From Chitinophaga filiformis (GTDB taxonomy: Bacteria > Bacteroidota > Bacteroidia > Chitinophagales > Chitinophagaceae), in contig NZ_FNBN01000001.1 of the NCBI RefSeq assembly GCF_900102545.1, positions 411,633-475,632 on the forward strand: a stretch of 64,000 nt of DNA. Direction: 5' to 3'. Within the stretch, counting starts at the first letter, position 1; every line of letters starts with the position of its first letter. Of the stretch, positions 35,929 to 45,512 are shown piece after piece. A model generated the notes under the pieces. That model was not told the origin of the DNA. It was given only the letters and a program-made list of their open reading frames with translations, and ran no database searches. The translations under genes and the position numbers were made by a program.

Positions 35929-36433
35929 AATCTGATTAAAGTAAGAATGACAATAAATAATGTTGAAAAGAAGAAATAAATGGTTGACCCTACCCGGGGT
36001 TTGGGCCAACCATCGCTTACCATGAGCATTTTTACTCCGCCATGCTCCGGCAAGAACTTGAATAAGTTATCGCATACAGGATGCTTTGAAGTCAGGTATG
36101 GACATACAGCGAGCCATTACGGAACTTCACAGTGATCCGGTACAGTTTACCAGTAATTAAATTTTAAAAAGTATGGCTATCAGTCATGATATGATATATA
36201 GGGATATATCAGAATTGGACTGACAGGTGCGGCGGAGTAATTGAGTGATGCAAATCTATGTCATAGAAATGTAACCAACTAATCGAATCGGGAAATTTTT
36301 ATGACAATCTTTACGCAAAAGGAAATATCTACATCTTTCAATATTTCATGGGGAAGTTCGCCACGGGGTTAAACTAAATGCTTTGTGCTATTGTTAAATA
36401 TACATTACCTATCACCGGAAAAAATTTAAACCC
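35929..36433. promoter_or_regulatory. hmuT upstream region with two dyads
   Basis: No credible gene in this 505-base stretch apart from the plus-strand small gene that follows. Two clear dyads: TGGTTG-A-CCC ... GGG-C-CAACCA (35981-36012, one mismatch pair, around a 12-base loop) and TGATATAT-AGGG-ATATATCA (36192-36211, perfect). The first would lie in or just above the hmuT leader. Candidate operator or leader-RNA hairpin for heme/iron control. Confidence 0.45.
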
Positions 36434-36685
36434 ATGGATTGGGATGAAATACTGAATCCACTATCGCCATACTATCAGAGTGCGATGCAGGAACAACAAC
36501 AACTTGTAAATCTGCAGGACGGGCTCATATCAGCTGCCAGAGAACTGATGTCTTCCGTTTACCCGCAGATCTATCATCTTGAATCGGCCGGATACACAGA
36601 ACTTGAAAACACCATTATTTCGGAATGTGTGAAACTGTCGTGTAAACTGAACGATATTATACTGAAGTACCAGATAGAAAAATAG
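36434..36685 (+). CDS. small hypothetical protein
   Basis: An 83-residue, mostly helical, acidic protein with no signal or membrane segment. A short A-rich stretch precedes the ATG. It converges with the DUF4249 gene, their ends 9 bases apart. I do not recognise a family. Composition looks protein-like (amphipathic helices, Gln-rich QEQQQ near residue 20), so I keep it at moderate confidence. Confidence 0.5.
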   Translation: MDWDEILNPLSPYYQSAMQEQQQLVNLQDGLISAARELMSSVYPQIYHLESAGYTELENTIISECVKLSCKLNDIILKYQIEK

Positions 36686-36693
36686 CCACTGTA

Positions 36694-37572
36694 CTACTCT
36701 ACTGAGAATGAAAGCCTTCTGGCATTCACCCCTCCCAAGATGCCATATCCGTTTTCCACATTGGAATAGACGTTTACAGGATCCACTGAGAAATCCATCC
36801 GATCCTCCAATCGCTGCGAATATGTTCCATCAAGGTACTTGTAGGCTCCTCTGGTCAACCCGCTGACTTCCACGATCATGTGAGAAGCTGTTATTTCTTT
36901 GCTTGTTTGCAACACAAAGAAGACATCTTTTCCATTGATACGTTCATCAGTCAGCAGCACTTCGCTGTAATATGTATTGCCGATAATGTCAATGAAATTA
37001 TTGTTGAACGAAGGGTCAAGACGAAACTTCACCGTATCCTGCTTCTGGGGTACAATCTCTCCATTTACAACATCCGCATTGTATACGCGGATCCTGTAAT
37101 AGTTCCTTTCTGCGATATTATCTTTCAGGAAGAATTTTACCCTGTTGGATGTCTTTTGTGCAGATGCCTCCCTGATGTCTGGTGCGCCCGGTGTGCTATC
37201 TGTTGCTGCCACACTGGCCAGGCCGGTATAACTCACGCTCACTGTATACGCTTTTCTTACTCCTGCTACCGCCTGCGATACATAATATCCTTTTCCATTG
37301 ATCACCCGCCACTCCGGTGCCGGCAGTGTTTGTCCGTTTTCCCGTATGACTACAGTAGCGCCCTGCAATTCCGGGAACCGCAGGTTGCCATATTCCTTCA
37401 CCGGTTTGCTTTTGGTGACACGTATATATATGAGACTGTCTGGTTGAATCAGGCTGTTCAGCACCACTTTATCCCCATCGTAAGGAATCGGGATCCGTGA
37501 TTCTTTTTCACAGGCTGTCATCACAATGACAAGCAATATTGCATAAAAAGAAAATGGACGCATACGTTTCAT
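36694..37572 (-). CDS. DUF4249 lipoprotein
   Basis: A 292-residue lipoprotein; signal peptide ending MTAC then EKESR. The family feature is the beta-rich body with KVVLNSLIQPDSLIYIRVTKSK, RVFFLKDNIAERNYYRIRV-type stretch (here VKFFLKDNIAERNYYRIRV) and a C-terminal GGVNARRLSF. DUF4249 proteins accompany STN-domain TonB-dependent receptors in Bacteroidota. It starts at the base directly before the stop of its receptor gene at 37573, so the pair is cotranscribed. It is probably the surface partner (lid or binding subunit) of that receptor. Ligand unknown. Confidence 0.88.
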   Translation of the reverse strand: MKRMRPFSFYAILLVIVMTACEKESRIPIPYDGDKVVLNSLIQPDSLIYIRVTKSKPVKEYGNLRFPELQGATVVIRENGQTLPAPEWRVINGKGYYVSQAVAGVRKAYTVSVSYTGLASVAATDSTPGAPDIREASAQKTSNRVKFFLKDNIAERNYYRIRVYNADVVNGEIVPQKQDTVKFRLDPSFNNNFIDIIGNTYYSEVLLTDERINGKDVFFVLQTSKEITASHMIVEVSGLTRGAYKYLDGTYSQRLEDRMDFSVDPVNVYSNVENGYGILGGVNARRLSFSVE

Positions 37573-40212
37573 TTAAAATTTAATTGCATAGGTTACACTT
37601 GGCAGGATTGGCAGAATGCTGATCTGTGCCAGGTAACGTTCCTGTTTTTCCGTATCAGTGACGATATAATATGAGAACGGATTCGGTTGATTATAAGCAT
37701 TATACAGACTGAATGTCCAGCTCTTTGTCCACAGCTTTTTCTTTTTACTGTAGGTAGCGCTGAGATCCAGCCGGTGCATGGATGAAGTACGGTATTGATT
37801 CCTGTTGCCAATATGATCCAGGATAGGCTCTTTTCCCGGTGGATCAAATGGAGAGGCATCTCCTATTCCTTCATAACTCGCAGTCGGCAGGGTCAGTGGT
37901 AGTCCTGTTGTGTATTCCCAGGTGGCAGACAATTCCCAGCGTTTGCCCAGGCGCTGTGTCAGCACTACTTCAATATCATGCCGGCGGTCATACTTATAAG
38001 GGAAAGACTTGCCTCCGTTTACAGTCGGAAATGTTCTGTCAGACCAGGCCAGTGTATAACCAATCCATCCTCGCGTTGTACCTTTTTTCTTTTCCAGTAA
38101 GATCTCTCCCCCATAACTACGGCCCTTGCCAACAGCTACCTCGTCATCCCAGTTCTTGCCGGCGCCGTCGAACGGTGATACATACTCACTGTATTCTATT
38201 ACATGGTCCATGGTTTTATAATAGACTTCTGCAGACATGGTATACATCCGGTGGCGACTGGTCTTTACAATACCAAGGGATCCCTGACGGGAGAACATCG
38301 GCTGCACCTTGCCTGTAGATGGCACCCAGAGGTCAGTAGGCAGGCTTGTACCACTGTTGGTTAGCAGGTGCAGATATTGGGTCATATGTGTGTATGAGGC
38401 CTTGATCGTCCACCTGTGCGGCAACTGATATCTAATCCCCAATCTTGGCTGTATCGAATGATAGAAACGGCCATCTACCAGGAAGCCGGAAGCATGTATA
38501 CCTGCATTGATGCGAAGCGCCTGTGTTGCACTCCACTCATCTTCCGCATACAACAGTAGCTCCTGCCCTACGGAAGCGCCATTATCATAAGTTGTATCCA
38601 GCGAAGGCTCCACACCTCCTTCATCTTCAAACAATGATACTCCCGGATTAAAGATGTGAGTAATAGCTCCCATTCCAAACTTGATAGTATGATTGGGTTT
38701 CGGCCTGTATTCAAAATCAGCCTTTGCAACAATATCCTGTATACTGGAGTAATATTTTCCGTACAATGTGCTCGTGTCAATGGTATTTAGCCCTTTATAA
38801 TTATACTTGTACTCAGTAGAAAAATAATACTGTGAATAATTGGTGGTGAGGTTGGCAAACAACTTCGGACTGAAAACATGGTTCCAGCGAAGTGTACCGG
38901 TATAATTTCCCCATAAGAACTTAGAGCGGCTATCGCCAAAATAGGCATTGGGATTGGCGGTATCCCGCGGACTTTCCTTCCATGTTAAATTCAGCCGGTC
39001 CTGGCCTACATAACCACTCAGGTACAAACGGTCCTTTTCGGAAAAGATGTGATTCACCTTCAGATTAGCGTCATAAAAATACACGTACCCTTTACTATCC
39101 GGCCCATCATCGTCCCTGGTCTGTATCAGGTCATTCAACAACAGATCGGTATGTGAACGGCGGCCAGACACAACAAACGAGGTCTTGCCTTTTTTAATAG
39201 GCCCTTCTACCATCGCCTTTGCAGCAATCAGCCCGATAGCGGCTTCTCCGTGAAACTGCTGCATGTCGCCGTCTTTCAGTGAGATGTCTACAATAGACGA
39301 TAAACGTCCTCCGTAACGGGCTGGGAATGCACCTTTATAGAACTCTGCACTCTTCACAATATCAGGATTGAACACAGAGAATATCCCGAATAAATGCGAT
39401 ACACTGAAGATCGGTGTACCATCCAGCAGTACCAGGTTCTGATCGGGGCTTCCTCCTCTTACATTCAATCCGCCGCCACCATCTATACCTCCTGATACAC
39501 CCGGCAGCGCCCCGATGGCACGCATCATATCCGCTTCTCCTAACAGGCGTGGCATTGATTTCATTTCTGCGGGCGACAGATTCAATTTACTCAGTGGTAC
39601 CTGATCCTGTTGACGGAGCGTGTCTGTCACTACCACTACTTCAGGCAGGCTGTTTTGCGATTGCAATGGCACGATCACAGGTTCACTCTGAGATTTCCTT
39701 ATTGGTAATCTGCCGGGTTTATAACCGATGTAGGAGACCTGTAAGCTAACTGTATCCCGGGGTAAGGTGAGACTAAAAAAGCCAAACTGATTGGTCGTAG
39801 TACCCACTCGTTGTACGGGCGAATAAACAGTTGCACCGATCAGTTTTTCACCGGTGGCATTATCCTGTACGTATCCACTGATGGTCTGCGAAGGATGCTT
39901 TTTAAAAGTGAGCACAATCTGATCACCGATACGGGCGAATTGAATATCGAAGGGTTTAAAAACATCTTCCAGTGCTTTTTTCAGGGGCTTGTTATGTATG
40001 TTCACTGTTACCAGCGGGGACAGGTCAACAACATTTTTGCTGTAAGAGAAATGGATGCCATATTGTTTCTCCAGTAGAATACATATTGTTTCAAGCGGCT
40101 GGTCCTTCACTGCCACACTGACCCTGGTACGCCAGTCCCATCCCGGGGATGCATATACAGGAATACAGATCAGCAATGTTCCTAATAACATCCTACCAAA
40201 CAGCGACATCAT
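37573..40212 (-). CDS. TonB-dependent transducer receptor with STN and carboxypeptidase-like domains
   Basis: An 879-residue receptor. After a signal peptide comes an STN domain (residues ~30-105, VAVKDQPLETICILLEKQY ... VTVNIHNKPLKKALEDVF), a carboxypeptidase-regulatory-like domain (TISGYVQDNATGEKLIGATVY), a plug with GGGGLNVRGGSPDQNLVLLDG, and the barrel. The STN domain signals to FecR and the ECF sigma encoded upstream. FecA-like pattern. It differs from the heme receptors, which have no STN domain. Order: sigma 41670, FecR 40233, receptor, DUF4249. Confidence 0.92.
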   Translation of the reverse strand: MMSLFGRMLLGTLLICIPVYASPGWDWRTRVSVAVKDQPLETICILLEKQYGIHFSYSKNVVDLSPLVTVNIHNKPLKKALEDVFKPFDIQFARIGDQIVLTFKKHPSQTISGYVQDNATGEKLIGATVYSPVQRVGTTTNQFGFFSLTLPRDTVSLQVSYIGYKPGRLPIRKSQSEPVIVPLQSQNSLPEVVVVTDTLRQQDQVPLSKLNLSPAEMKSMPRLLGEADMMRAIGALPGVSGGIDGGGGLNVRGGSPDQNLVLLDGTPIFSVSHLFGIFSVFNPDIVKSAEFYKGAFPARYGGRLSSIVDISLKDGDMQQFHGEAAIGLIAAKAMVEGPIKKGKTSFVVSGRRSHTDLLLNDLIQTRDDDGPDSKGYVYFYDANLKVNHIFSEKDRLYLSGYVGQDRLNLTWKESPRDTANPNAYFGDSRSKFLWGNYTGTLRWNHVFSPKLFANLTTNYSQYYFSTEYKYNYKGLNTIDTSTLYGKYYSSIQDIVAKADFEYRPKPNHTIKFGMGAITHIFNPGVSLFEDEGGVEPSLDTTYDNGASVGQELLLYAEDEWSATQALRINAGIHASGFLVDGRFYHSIQPRLGIRYQLPHRWTIKASYTHMTQYLHLLTNSGTSLPTDLWVPSTGKVQPMFSRQGSLGIVKTSRHRMYTMSAEVYYKTMDHVIEYSEYVSPFDGAGKNWDDEVAVGKGRSYGGEILLEKKKGTTRGWIGYTLAWSDRTFPTVNGGKSFPYKYDRRHDIEVVLTQRLGKRWELSATWEYTTGLPLTLPTASYEGIGDASPFDPPGKEPILDHIGNRNQYRTSSMHRLDLSATYSKKKKLWTKSWTFSLYNAYNQPNPFSYYIVTDTEKQERYLAQISILPILPSVTYAIKF

Positions 40213-40232
40213 TCTTTTTAATGTTGTAAAAA

Positions 40233-41189
40233 TTATTCTTCATGCTTCTTTAATATTACGACGGTATCTTTTTTCTCTACATCTGCATTGGTCATGAAAG
40301 CGATAGACGCCAGTACATTCTCTGCCGTTTCGCCTGTAAAAGTAGCCGTTACCGGCAATTGCAGCAAGGCCGCATCTGCAGTAACTTTTACATGATAAAT
40401 TACTTCAATGGTCTGCAATACTTCCGATAAAGGGATATCAGTAAATACCAGCTGCTGACGGGCGGCATCCGCTACATGTGCAGCGATCCTGAAGGGGACT
40501 TTTTCCTCCTGCTGCTCCAGTAGCATACCAGCCGACAATACCACACTATCCCGGCTGCTCCTGTCTGTTACCATGATCTGTCCTGTGTCAACATGTACAC
40601 GCAGCGCACCTTTCTTACCAGCCGCAAAATCTACCATAAAACGGGTGCCCAGTACTTTAATACTCCTCTTCCCCAGTTTTATTATAAACGGGCGAGCAGC
40701 ATCCGGCGTTACATTGAAGGTGGCTTTTCCTTCCAGGGACACTTCACGCTGTCTGCCGCCAAATCCTGCCAGTACCTGCAGCTGCGCCTTATCTTCCAGC
40801 TGAACGGTAGTACCGTCTTTCAGCTGTGCCACTACTGGTCCGGTAAACCGTTGCGTACGGCTATTACGGACTGTCAGCCATAACAGGCCCGTGCCGGCAG
40901 CAATCAGGATAACGGCAGCAGCCGTCCACCACTTACGCCATTTGTAGGTGACCACCTTTCCGCCCATTTTGGCGCTAAGGGACTGCCAGGCACGTTCTGT
41001 GTCAGCAGGTGTCACTACCATATGAGGCTGTTCCTGCAGCAACTTTTCAAGCGCCGACAACAGCCCGGGGTGATCAGGATCACTTTTCAGCCAGTCGTCT
41101 ACCCACTGGCGCTCAGCAACATCGGCCTCCCCCAGCAAATATTTACATAGCAAGGCATATAATGCCTCATCAGCATACAGTTTAGTCAT
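40233..41189 (-). CDS. fecR: FecR family anti-sigma factor
   Basis: From the ATG at 41189 (MTKLYADEALYALLCKYLLG) 318 residues. N-terminal ~80 residues bind sigma; a single helix near residues 90-110 (WWTAAAVILIAAGTGLLWLTV) crosses the inner membrane; the periplasmic part has the FecR domain (LKDGTTVQLEDKAQLQVLAGF, VLGTRFMVDFA) and ends in a secretin/TonB-short-N-like domain (VADAARQQLVFTDIPLSEVL). A longer frame to 41237 adds an untypical Cys-rich leader. It transmits the receptor's signal to the ECF sigma at 41670. Confidence 0.92.
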   Translation of the reverse strand: MTKLYADEALYALLCKYLLGEADVAERQWVDDWLKSDPDHPGLLSALEKLLQEQPHMVVTPADTERAWQSLSAKMGGKVVTYKWRKWWTAAAVILIAAGTGLLWLTVRNSRTQRFTGPVVAQLKDGTTVQLEDKAQLQVLAGFGGRQREVSLEGKATFNVTPDAARPFIIKLGKRSIKVLGTRFMVDFAAGKKGALRVHVDTGQIMVTDRSSRDSVVLSAGMLLEQQEEKVPFRIAAHVADAARQQLVFTDIPLSEVLQTIEVIYHVKVTADAALLQLPVTATFTGETAENVLASIAFMTNADVEKKDTVVILKKHEE

Positions 41190-41669
41190 CGAACAGTTTG
41201 TAGTGTTTAGAACAGATGAAAGCAGGCAAAAGCACAACGAGGCTTTCTTACGGTAACAGACGCAGGCTATGGTAGTATTCCCCTATCGGGGATGCAAATA
41301 TTCGTAAAAATTATAAAAGATAATTCCGGGAAACAAAAGGCAGTAGGACTCCGCCGGAAGTCCCCTTGCCCAATGACGCCCAAACGTCATTAACAAAACA
41401 TAATACTACTCCGGCAGGAGCCTAAGAGAAAACCTCTTTCATTTTCCGGGAGGAGCGGCATCTCTGATGTCTTCTATACAAAACTGACATCATCGCTTGT
41501 TCTCTGCCTCTTCTCTGCTAGTTCTATGCTTCTTCTCTGCTTGTTCTCTCGCCGCTTTTTGGTCAAAATAATATCAGTAGTCTATTACTTCCGGCACACA
41601 TGCATTCAGCGCCAACGCCGGTACTCCGGCTCAGATCTTCCCCGAAGGGGTAAAATCATCCTGCACAGA
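41190..41669. other. intergenic palindrome cluster between FecR and ECF sigma genes
   Basis: No gene. The stretch holds several short dyads: GGACT...AGTCC (41347-41364), AATGACG / CGTCATT, CTCC-GGCA-GGAG near 41408-41420, GATGTC...GACATC, GCCGG-TACT-CCGGC (41617-41630) and CCCC-GAA-GGGG (41640-41650). The 11-bp array at 41498-41552 lies inside. It separates the sigma gene from the rest of its own signalling cassette. Confidence 0.5.
41498..41552. repeat. 11-bp tandem repeat array, five units
   Basis: Five consecutive 11-base units (TGTTCTCTGCC, TCTTCTCTGCT, AGTTCTATGCT, TCTTCTCTGCT, TGTTCTCTCGC). The theme T[G/C]TTCnnnGCT also fits the array at 57795. Non-coding. Confidence 0.8.
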
Positions 41670-42179
41670 TCAGAATAACAGCACATGCAGGTATTCCTTC
41701 AGTTCTTTATGCATGATTTTCAATGCCTTCCCCATCTGATTTTCCACGGTTTTCACAGAAATGTCCATCACTTCAGCTATTTCGGCATATTTTAATTGTT
41801 GCTGCCGGCTGAGTATAAATACTTCACGACAACGGTCGGGCAGCACTTCCAATGCCCGCTGATACATCCGTTCCAGCTCCCAGGCAGGAGATTGAACCTG
41901 TCCGTCGGCTGCATGCAGATCGCCCGCTACCTGCTCTTTTTCCTGCCTTACCGTTTCCTTTCGCCAGTTGCTGATAGCGGTATTCCGGATGGCGGCAAAC
42001 AGGTAAGACCTTACAGCGCCCGCAATATCAATGGTTTCCCGCTTCTCCCACAACCGCAGGAACACCTGCTGCACTACCTCCTCCGCCTCATGGGCGTCAC
42101 CGGTGTAATGCACAGCAAATGCCAGGCAAGCGGCATGATGTTCTCTAAAGGTATTTTCAAATGTACGACGGTCCAGCAT
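41670..42179 (-). CDS. ECF RNA polymerase sigma factor (FecI-like)
   Basis: 169 residues from the ATG at 42179. Region 2 core: FREHHAACLAFAVHYTGDAHEAEEVVQQVFLRLWE; region 4 helix-turn-helix: PDRCREVFILSRQQQLKYAEIAEVMDISVKTVENQMGKALKIM. It should drive the FecR-receptor-DUF4249 genes. A -7-like box (TATCTTTA on the minus strand at 42197-42204) would put transcription start near 42190, which favours 42179 over the ATG at 42194. A 480-base repeat-rich region separates it from its FecR gene. Confidence 0.9.
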   Translation of the reverse strand: MLDRRTFENTFREHHAACLAFAVHYTGDAHEAEEVVQQVFLRLWEKRETIDIAGAVRSYLFAAIRNTAISNWRKETVRQEKEQVAGDLHAADGQVQSPAWELERMYQRALEVLPDRCREVFILSRQQQLKYAEIAEVMDISVKTVENQMGKALKIMHKELKEYLHVLLF

Positions 42180-42347
42180 TGGTATGTAACGCACCGTAAA
42201 GATATAATATATACCCGGTTTTGTTGTGTTATCTCCTGACTATCATTCTTTCCGTGTATTCGGACGTGAAGGAATGACTATAAGCAGGAGATGCCCAGCC
42301 ATTAAATTTGTGAAACTACTGTTATCCAAAATTGTAGGTACTTTCAT

Positions 42348-42355
42348 TAACTTTG
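42348..42355 (+). promoter_or_regulatory. -7 box for pyrD
   Basis: TAACTTTG, an exact TAnnTTTG match, ends 7 bases before the pyrD ATG at 42362. Either transcription starts at or just before the ATG with a very short leader, or this box is used with a downstream start. No clear -33 TTG at the expected distance. Confidence 0.45.
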
Positions 42356-42361
42356 GCCCGC

Positions 42362-43384
42362 ATGTATAATCTTATTAAAAATATACTCTTCCGCTTCCCG
42401 CCGGAGAGCATTCACTACAAGGTGATGAAAGGCCTGCAGGTGATACATAATATCCCCCTGGGCAAAAATATCGTACGTTCTTTCTGTCAGCCGAAACGCA
42501 AAGGCCTGGAAAGACAATTATGGGGACTGACCTTTAAGAATCCCGTAGGACTGGCAGCCGGCTTTGACAAAGATGCCCGCTTCACAGACGAACTGGCCAG
42601 CCTGGGATTCGGATTTGTGGAAATCGGTACCGTAACACCGGTAGCACAACCCGGTAATGATCAGCCCCGCCTGTTCCGCCTTCCTGCCGATCAGGCCCTT
42701 ATTAACCGTATGGGTTTCAATAACGGGGGCGCTATTGCCGCTGCCAAACGTCTGCAGAAACGGAAATCAAATATTATCATCGGTGGTAATATCGGCAAGA
42801 ACAAGATCACGCCGAATGAGCAGGCCATTAACGATTATGAGAAATGTTTCCATGCCTTGTTCGATGTGGTGGATTATTTCGTTGTGAACGTCAGCTCTCC
42901 CAACACACCTAATCTGCGTGCACTACAGGAGAAAGAGCCCTTAAAACAGCTGCTGCATCACTTGCAGATGCTGAATGCACAAAAGCCAAAGCAAAAACCT
43001 ATTCTGCTGAAAATAGCGCCAGACCTGACTACCAGTCAGCTGGACGACATTATCGAGATCGTACAGGATACCAAACTGGCCGGTATTGTTGCTACTAATA
43101 CGACGATCGACAGGGATAACTTACAGACACCCGCAGAAGAAGTAGCCGCTATCGGCTCCGGAGGTCTGAGTGGTCTGCCGGTGAAGCAGAAGGCCACAGA
43201 AGTAATCCGGTATATCCATCAGCACACCAATGGCGCTGTGCCTATCATTGCAGTAGGAGGTATCTTCACCGCTGCTGATGCACAGGAGAAACTGGATGCA
43301 GGTGCATCGCTGGTACAGGTGTATACAGGGTTTGTTTATGAAGGACCGGCGATTGTGAAGAAGATCTGTGAAGGATTAAAATAA
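42362..43384 (+). CDS. pyrD: quinone-dependent dihydroorotate dehydrogenase
   Basis: A 340-residue class 2 DHODH. The N-terminal helical hydrophobic extension ([20 protein letters not shown]) is the membrane/quinone-contact region of class 2 enzymes. The FMN barrel has [13 protein letters not shown], the active-site Ser in [18 protein letters not shown] and NTTIDR, then [18 protein letters not shown]. It oxidises dihydroorotate to orotate in pyrimidine synthesis at the inner membrane. A TTG nine bases upstream is not used because the ATG gives the usual N-terminus. Convergent with the GH127 gene. Confidence 0.96.
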   Translation: MYNLIKNILFRFPPESIHYKVMKGLQVIHNIPLGKNIVRSFCQPKRKGLERQLWGLTFKNPVGLAAGFDKDARFTDELASLGFGFVEIGTVTPVAQPGNDQPRLFRLPADQALINRMGFNNGGAIAAAKRLQKRKSNIIIGGNIGKNKITPNEQAINDYEKCFHALFDVVDYFVVNVSSPNTPNLRALQEKEPLKQLLHHLQMLNAQKPKQKPILLKIAPDLTTSQLDDIIEIVQDTKLAGIVATNTTIDRDNLQTPAEEVAAIGSGGLSGLPVKQKATEVIRYIHQHTNGAVPIIAVGGIFTAADAQEKLDAGASLVQVYTGFVYEGPAIVKKICEGLK

Positions 43385-43399
43385 TTATACGCTTACACA

Positions 43400-43443
43400 C
43401 TACAGGCGTCATATGTAACTACTGTTACACGTGACGCCTGTAG
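43400..43443. terminator. long nested hairpin between pyrD and the GH127 gene
   Basis: Perfect 12-base arms CTACAGGCGTCA / TGACGCCTGTAG (43400-43411, 43432-43443) enclose a second stem TGTAAC / GTTACA with a TACT tetraloop. There is no T run on either side. It serves both convergent genes and is unusually regular for a simple terminator. Confidence 0.6.
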
Positions 43444-43498
43444 TATTTAGCACCAGAGCTATGCAAATACACAGCTCCTTTGGGATGTTGCTGATGGA

Positions 43499-45499
43499 TT
43501 ACTTAGCCAGTATTTCCACGTCCACTATTTTTTCCGGGAACCATACATTCATTTCGCCCTCTCCCCTGTTTGCCCATGCATAATATGGGATCAGTGTTAC
43601 CTGCTTCGGTACTGTATTAACCTGTTGCTGCTGCTCATTTACATTAATACTTTTACCTTCACCTTTCAATACAACCACACCATTCAGCAGGTCCTTCCTT
43701 ACTTCAGGCTGAAATACATCAGGCAATAAGAGATTACTGGTACGGCCGTCGTTATCCTTCCACTCTGCACAATACATCAATGGGCCGCGCTGAATAGCTA
43801 CTTTGCCATTGTCATCTTTTACCTGCTGATCAGCCAATACTTCATGTGTCGCCATTGGCAATTTCACTTCCACCACATCCTTCTTGTTCCACTTCCTGTT
43901 GATCACCGCATATCCCTGTTCCAGCTGATAGCTTACCGGCTGACCATTTACTTTGATCAGCACACTGTCTGCCTTACCAGCCTTAAAATAATAGATCCCT
44001 CCGGGAATAGCTTCCTGCCTGGCCCAACCGGGTATGCGCACTTTTAATGTGAATTCAGTGGCAGCGGATGGATCGATATTGAATCGCAGATCTCCCTCCC
44101 ATGGATAGTTATTCGACTGTACAATCCTGACCTTCTGCTTTTCTACCTGTAATGAGGCAGTACTGTTCATAAACAGGTTGACATACACTTCACGTCCCTT
44201 CTGTGCATAGATATAACCCGGCAGAGAAGGCAGGAAGCGTGTCATATTTGTCGGGCAGCAGGAGCATTCAAACCATCCGGAGCGTGTTTCCTCCAGGCTG
44301 TGATAATGCATCCCTCTGCGCACCTGCATAGCATTCGTGTAGAAGAAAGACTTACCATCCAGCCCTACACCTGATATCAATCCATTGTACAGGATCTTCT
44401 CCAGCATATCTACATACTTAGCATCGCCATGCAACTGGAACATACGCTGATTCCAATAGACGTTACCAATAGCTGCACAGGTTTCATTATAAGCGGTAGC
44501 ATTAGGCAGGTCATAGTTCTCTCCAAAGCGCTCCCCATCAGGTATAGCACCGATGCCACCCTGTACGTAGATCTTTTTGGTAGCCATATTATTCCAGATC
44601 CTGTCAATGGCATGCAGATAAGCGGTATCGTTTTCCAGCGCTGCTATATCAGCCATTGCCGAATACAGGTACATTGCTCTTACAGCGTGTCCTACTGCTT
44701 CGGATTGTTCTACAACCGGCTCCTGATCCTGCCAGTATTTACCATTCTCCCATGGATTACGGCTCTTGGAATTATACTGCCGTTTACCTCTTTCGTCAAT
44801 GAAGAACTTTGCCAGCTGCAGGTATTCTTTCTTTCCGGTAACGCGGTATAAACGTACCAGTCCCATCTCCACTATTTCATGCCCGGGAGCAACGCCACGT
44901 TTGCCGGGACCAAAGGTCTGTACCAGCAGGTCTGCATTCTTCAGCGCAATGTCGAAGAAATTGCGTTTGCCTGTAGCCAGGTAATGCGCACAGGCCGCTT
45001 CAAACATATGTCCGGAGTTATATAATTCATGGCTGCCATCGTGTTCCTTCACCCATCGTTCCGGTCCCGACCAGTCGTGTGGATGCAATGGATCAATTGT
45101 TCTCGCTGTATACAGGTATCCATCCGGTTCCTGCGCTTTGGCCACAATAGCGATCAGCGAATCGACATAGGCATCCATCTTCTTATCAGGAGTAACGGCC
45201 ATAGAATAAGAAGCACCTTCGATAGTCTTATAGATATCCGTATCATCGAAGGGGAACTTCGTACAGAACTTCCCTTCTTTCGCTGCGGCCATCTCAAAGT
45301 TCTTCACGCGGCCTGTACTTTCACATCTTGCAAATGATGCAGGAATCGTCACGTTATGATTCGTGCGTACACGCGGCAGCCAGAAGCTGTCCGTCAACTG
45401 TACGGCAGTGAAATTCACCGGCCTCACAGGATAGTCTGCCTGCTGTGCGCAGAGCGGAACTGCATACAGCAATGCAAGCGATAACAATTGTTTTTTCAT
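43499..45499 (-). CDS. GH127 family beta-L-arabinofuranosidase
   Basis: From 45499 (MKKQLLSLALLYAVPLCAQQ) 666 residues with a Sec signal peptide. The family (GH127, formerly DUF1680) has an (alpha/alpha)6 barrel and a zinc-bound cysteine nucleophile; the sequence shows ECSCCPTNMTRFLPSL with the Cys cluster and GERFGENYDLPNATAYNETC with the acidic residue. It should remove beta-L-arabinofuranose from arabinoglycans or arabinosylated glycoproteins. Last gene of the PUL, 13 bases after susD. The longer frame to 45595 is rejected because it precedes a complete signal peptide. Confidence 0.9.
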   Translation of the reverse strand: MKKQLLSLALLYAVPLCAQQADYPVRPVNFTAVQLTDSFWLPRVRTNHNVTIPASFARCESTGRVKNFEMAAAKEGKFCTKFPFDDTDIYKTIEGASYSMAVTPDKKMDAYVDSLIAIVAKAQEPDGYLYTARTIDPLHPHDWSGPERWVKEHDGSHELYNSGHMFEAACAHYLATGKRNFFDIALKNADLLVQTFGPGKRGVAPGHEIVEMGLVRLYRVTGKKEYLQLAKFFIDERGKRQYNSKSRNPWENGKYWQDQEPVVEQSEAVGHAVRAMYLYSAMADIAALENDTAYLHAIDRIWNNMATKKIYVQGGIGAIPDGERFGENYDLPNATAYNETCAAIGNVYWNQRMFQLHGDAKYVDMLEKILYNGLISGVGLDGKSFFYTNAMQVRRGMHYHSLEETRSGWFECSCCPTNMTRFLPSLPGYIYAQKGREVYVNLFMNSTASLQVEKQKVRIVQSNNYPWEGDLRFNIDPSAATEFTLKVRIPGWARQEAIPGGIYYFKAGKADSVLIKVNGQPVSYQLEQGYAVINRKWNKKDVVEVKLPMATHEVLADQQVKDDNGKVAIQRGPLMYCAEWKDNDGRTSNLLLPDVFQPEVRKDLLNGVVVLKGEGKSINVNEQQQQVNTVPKQVTLIPYYAWANRGEGEMNVWFPEKIVDVEILAK

Positions 45500-45512
45500 A
45501 ACCCTATATAAA

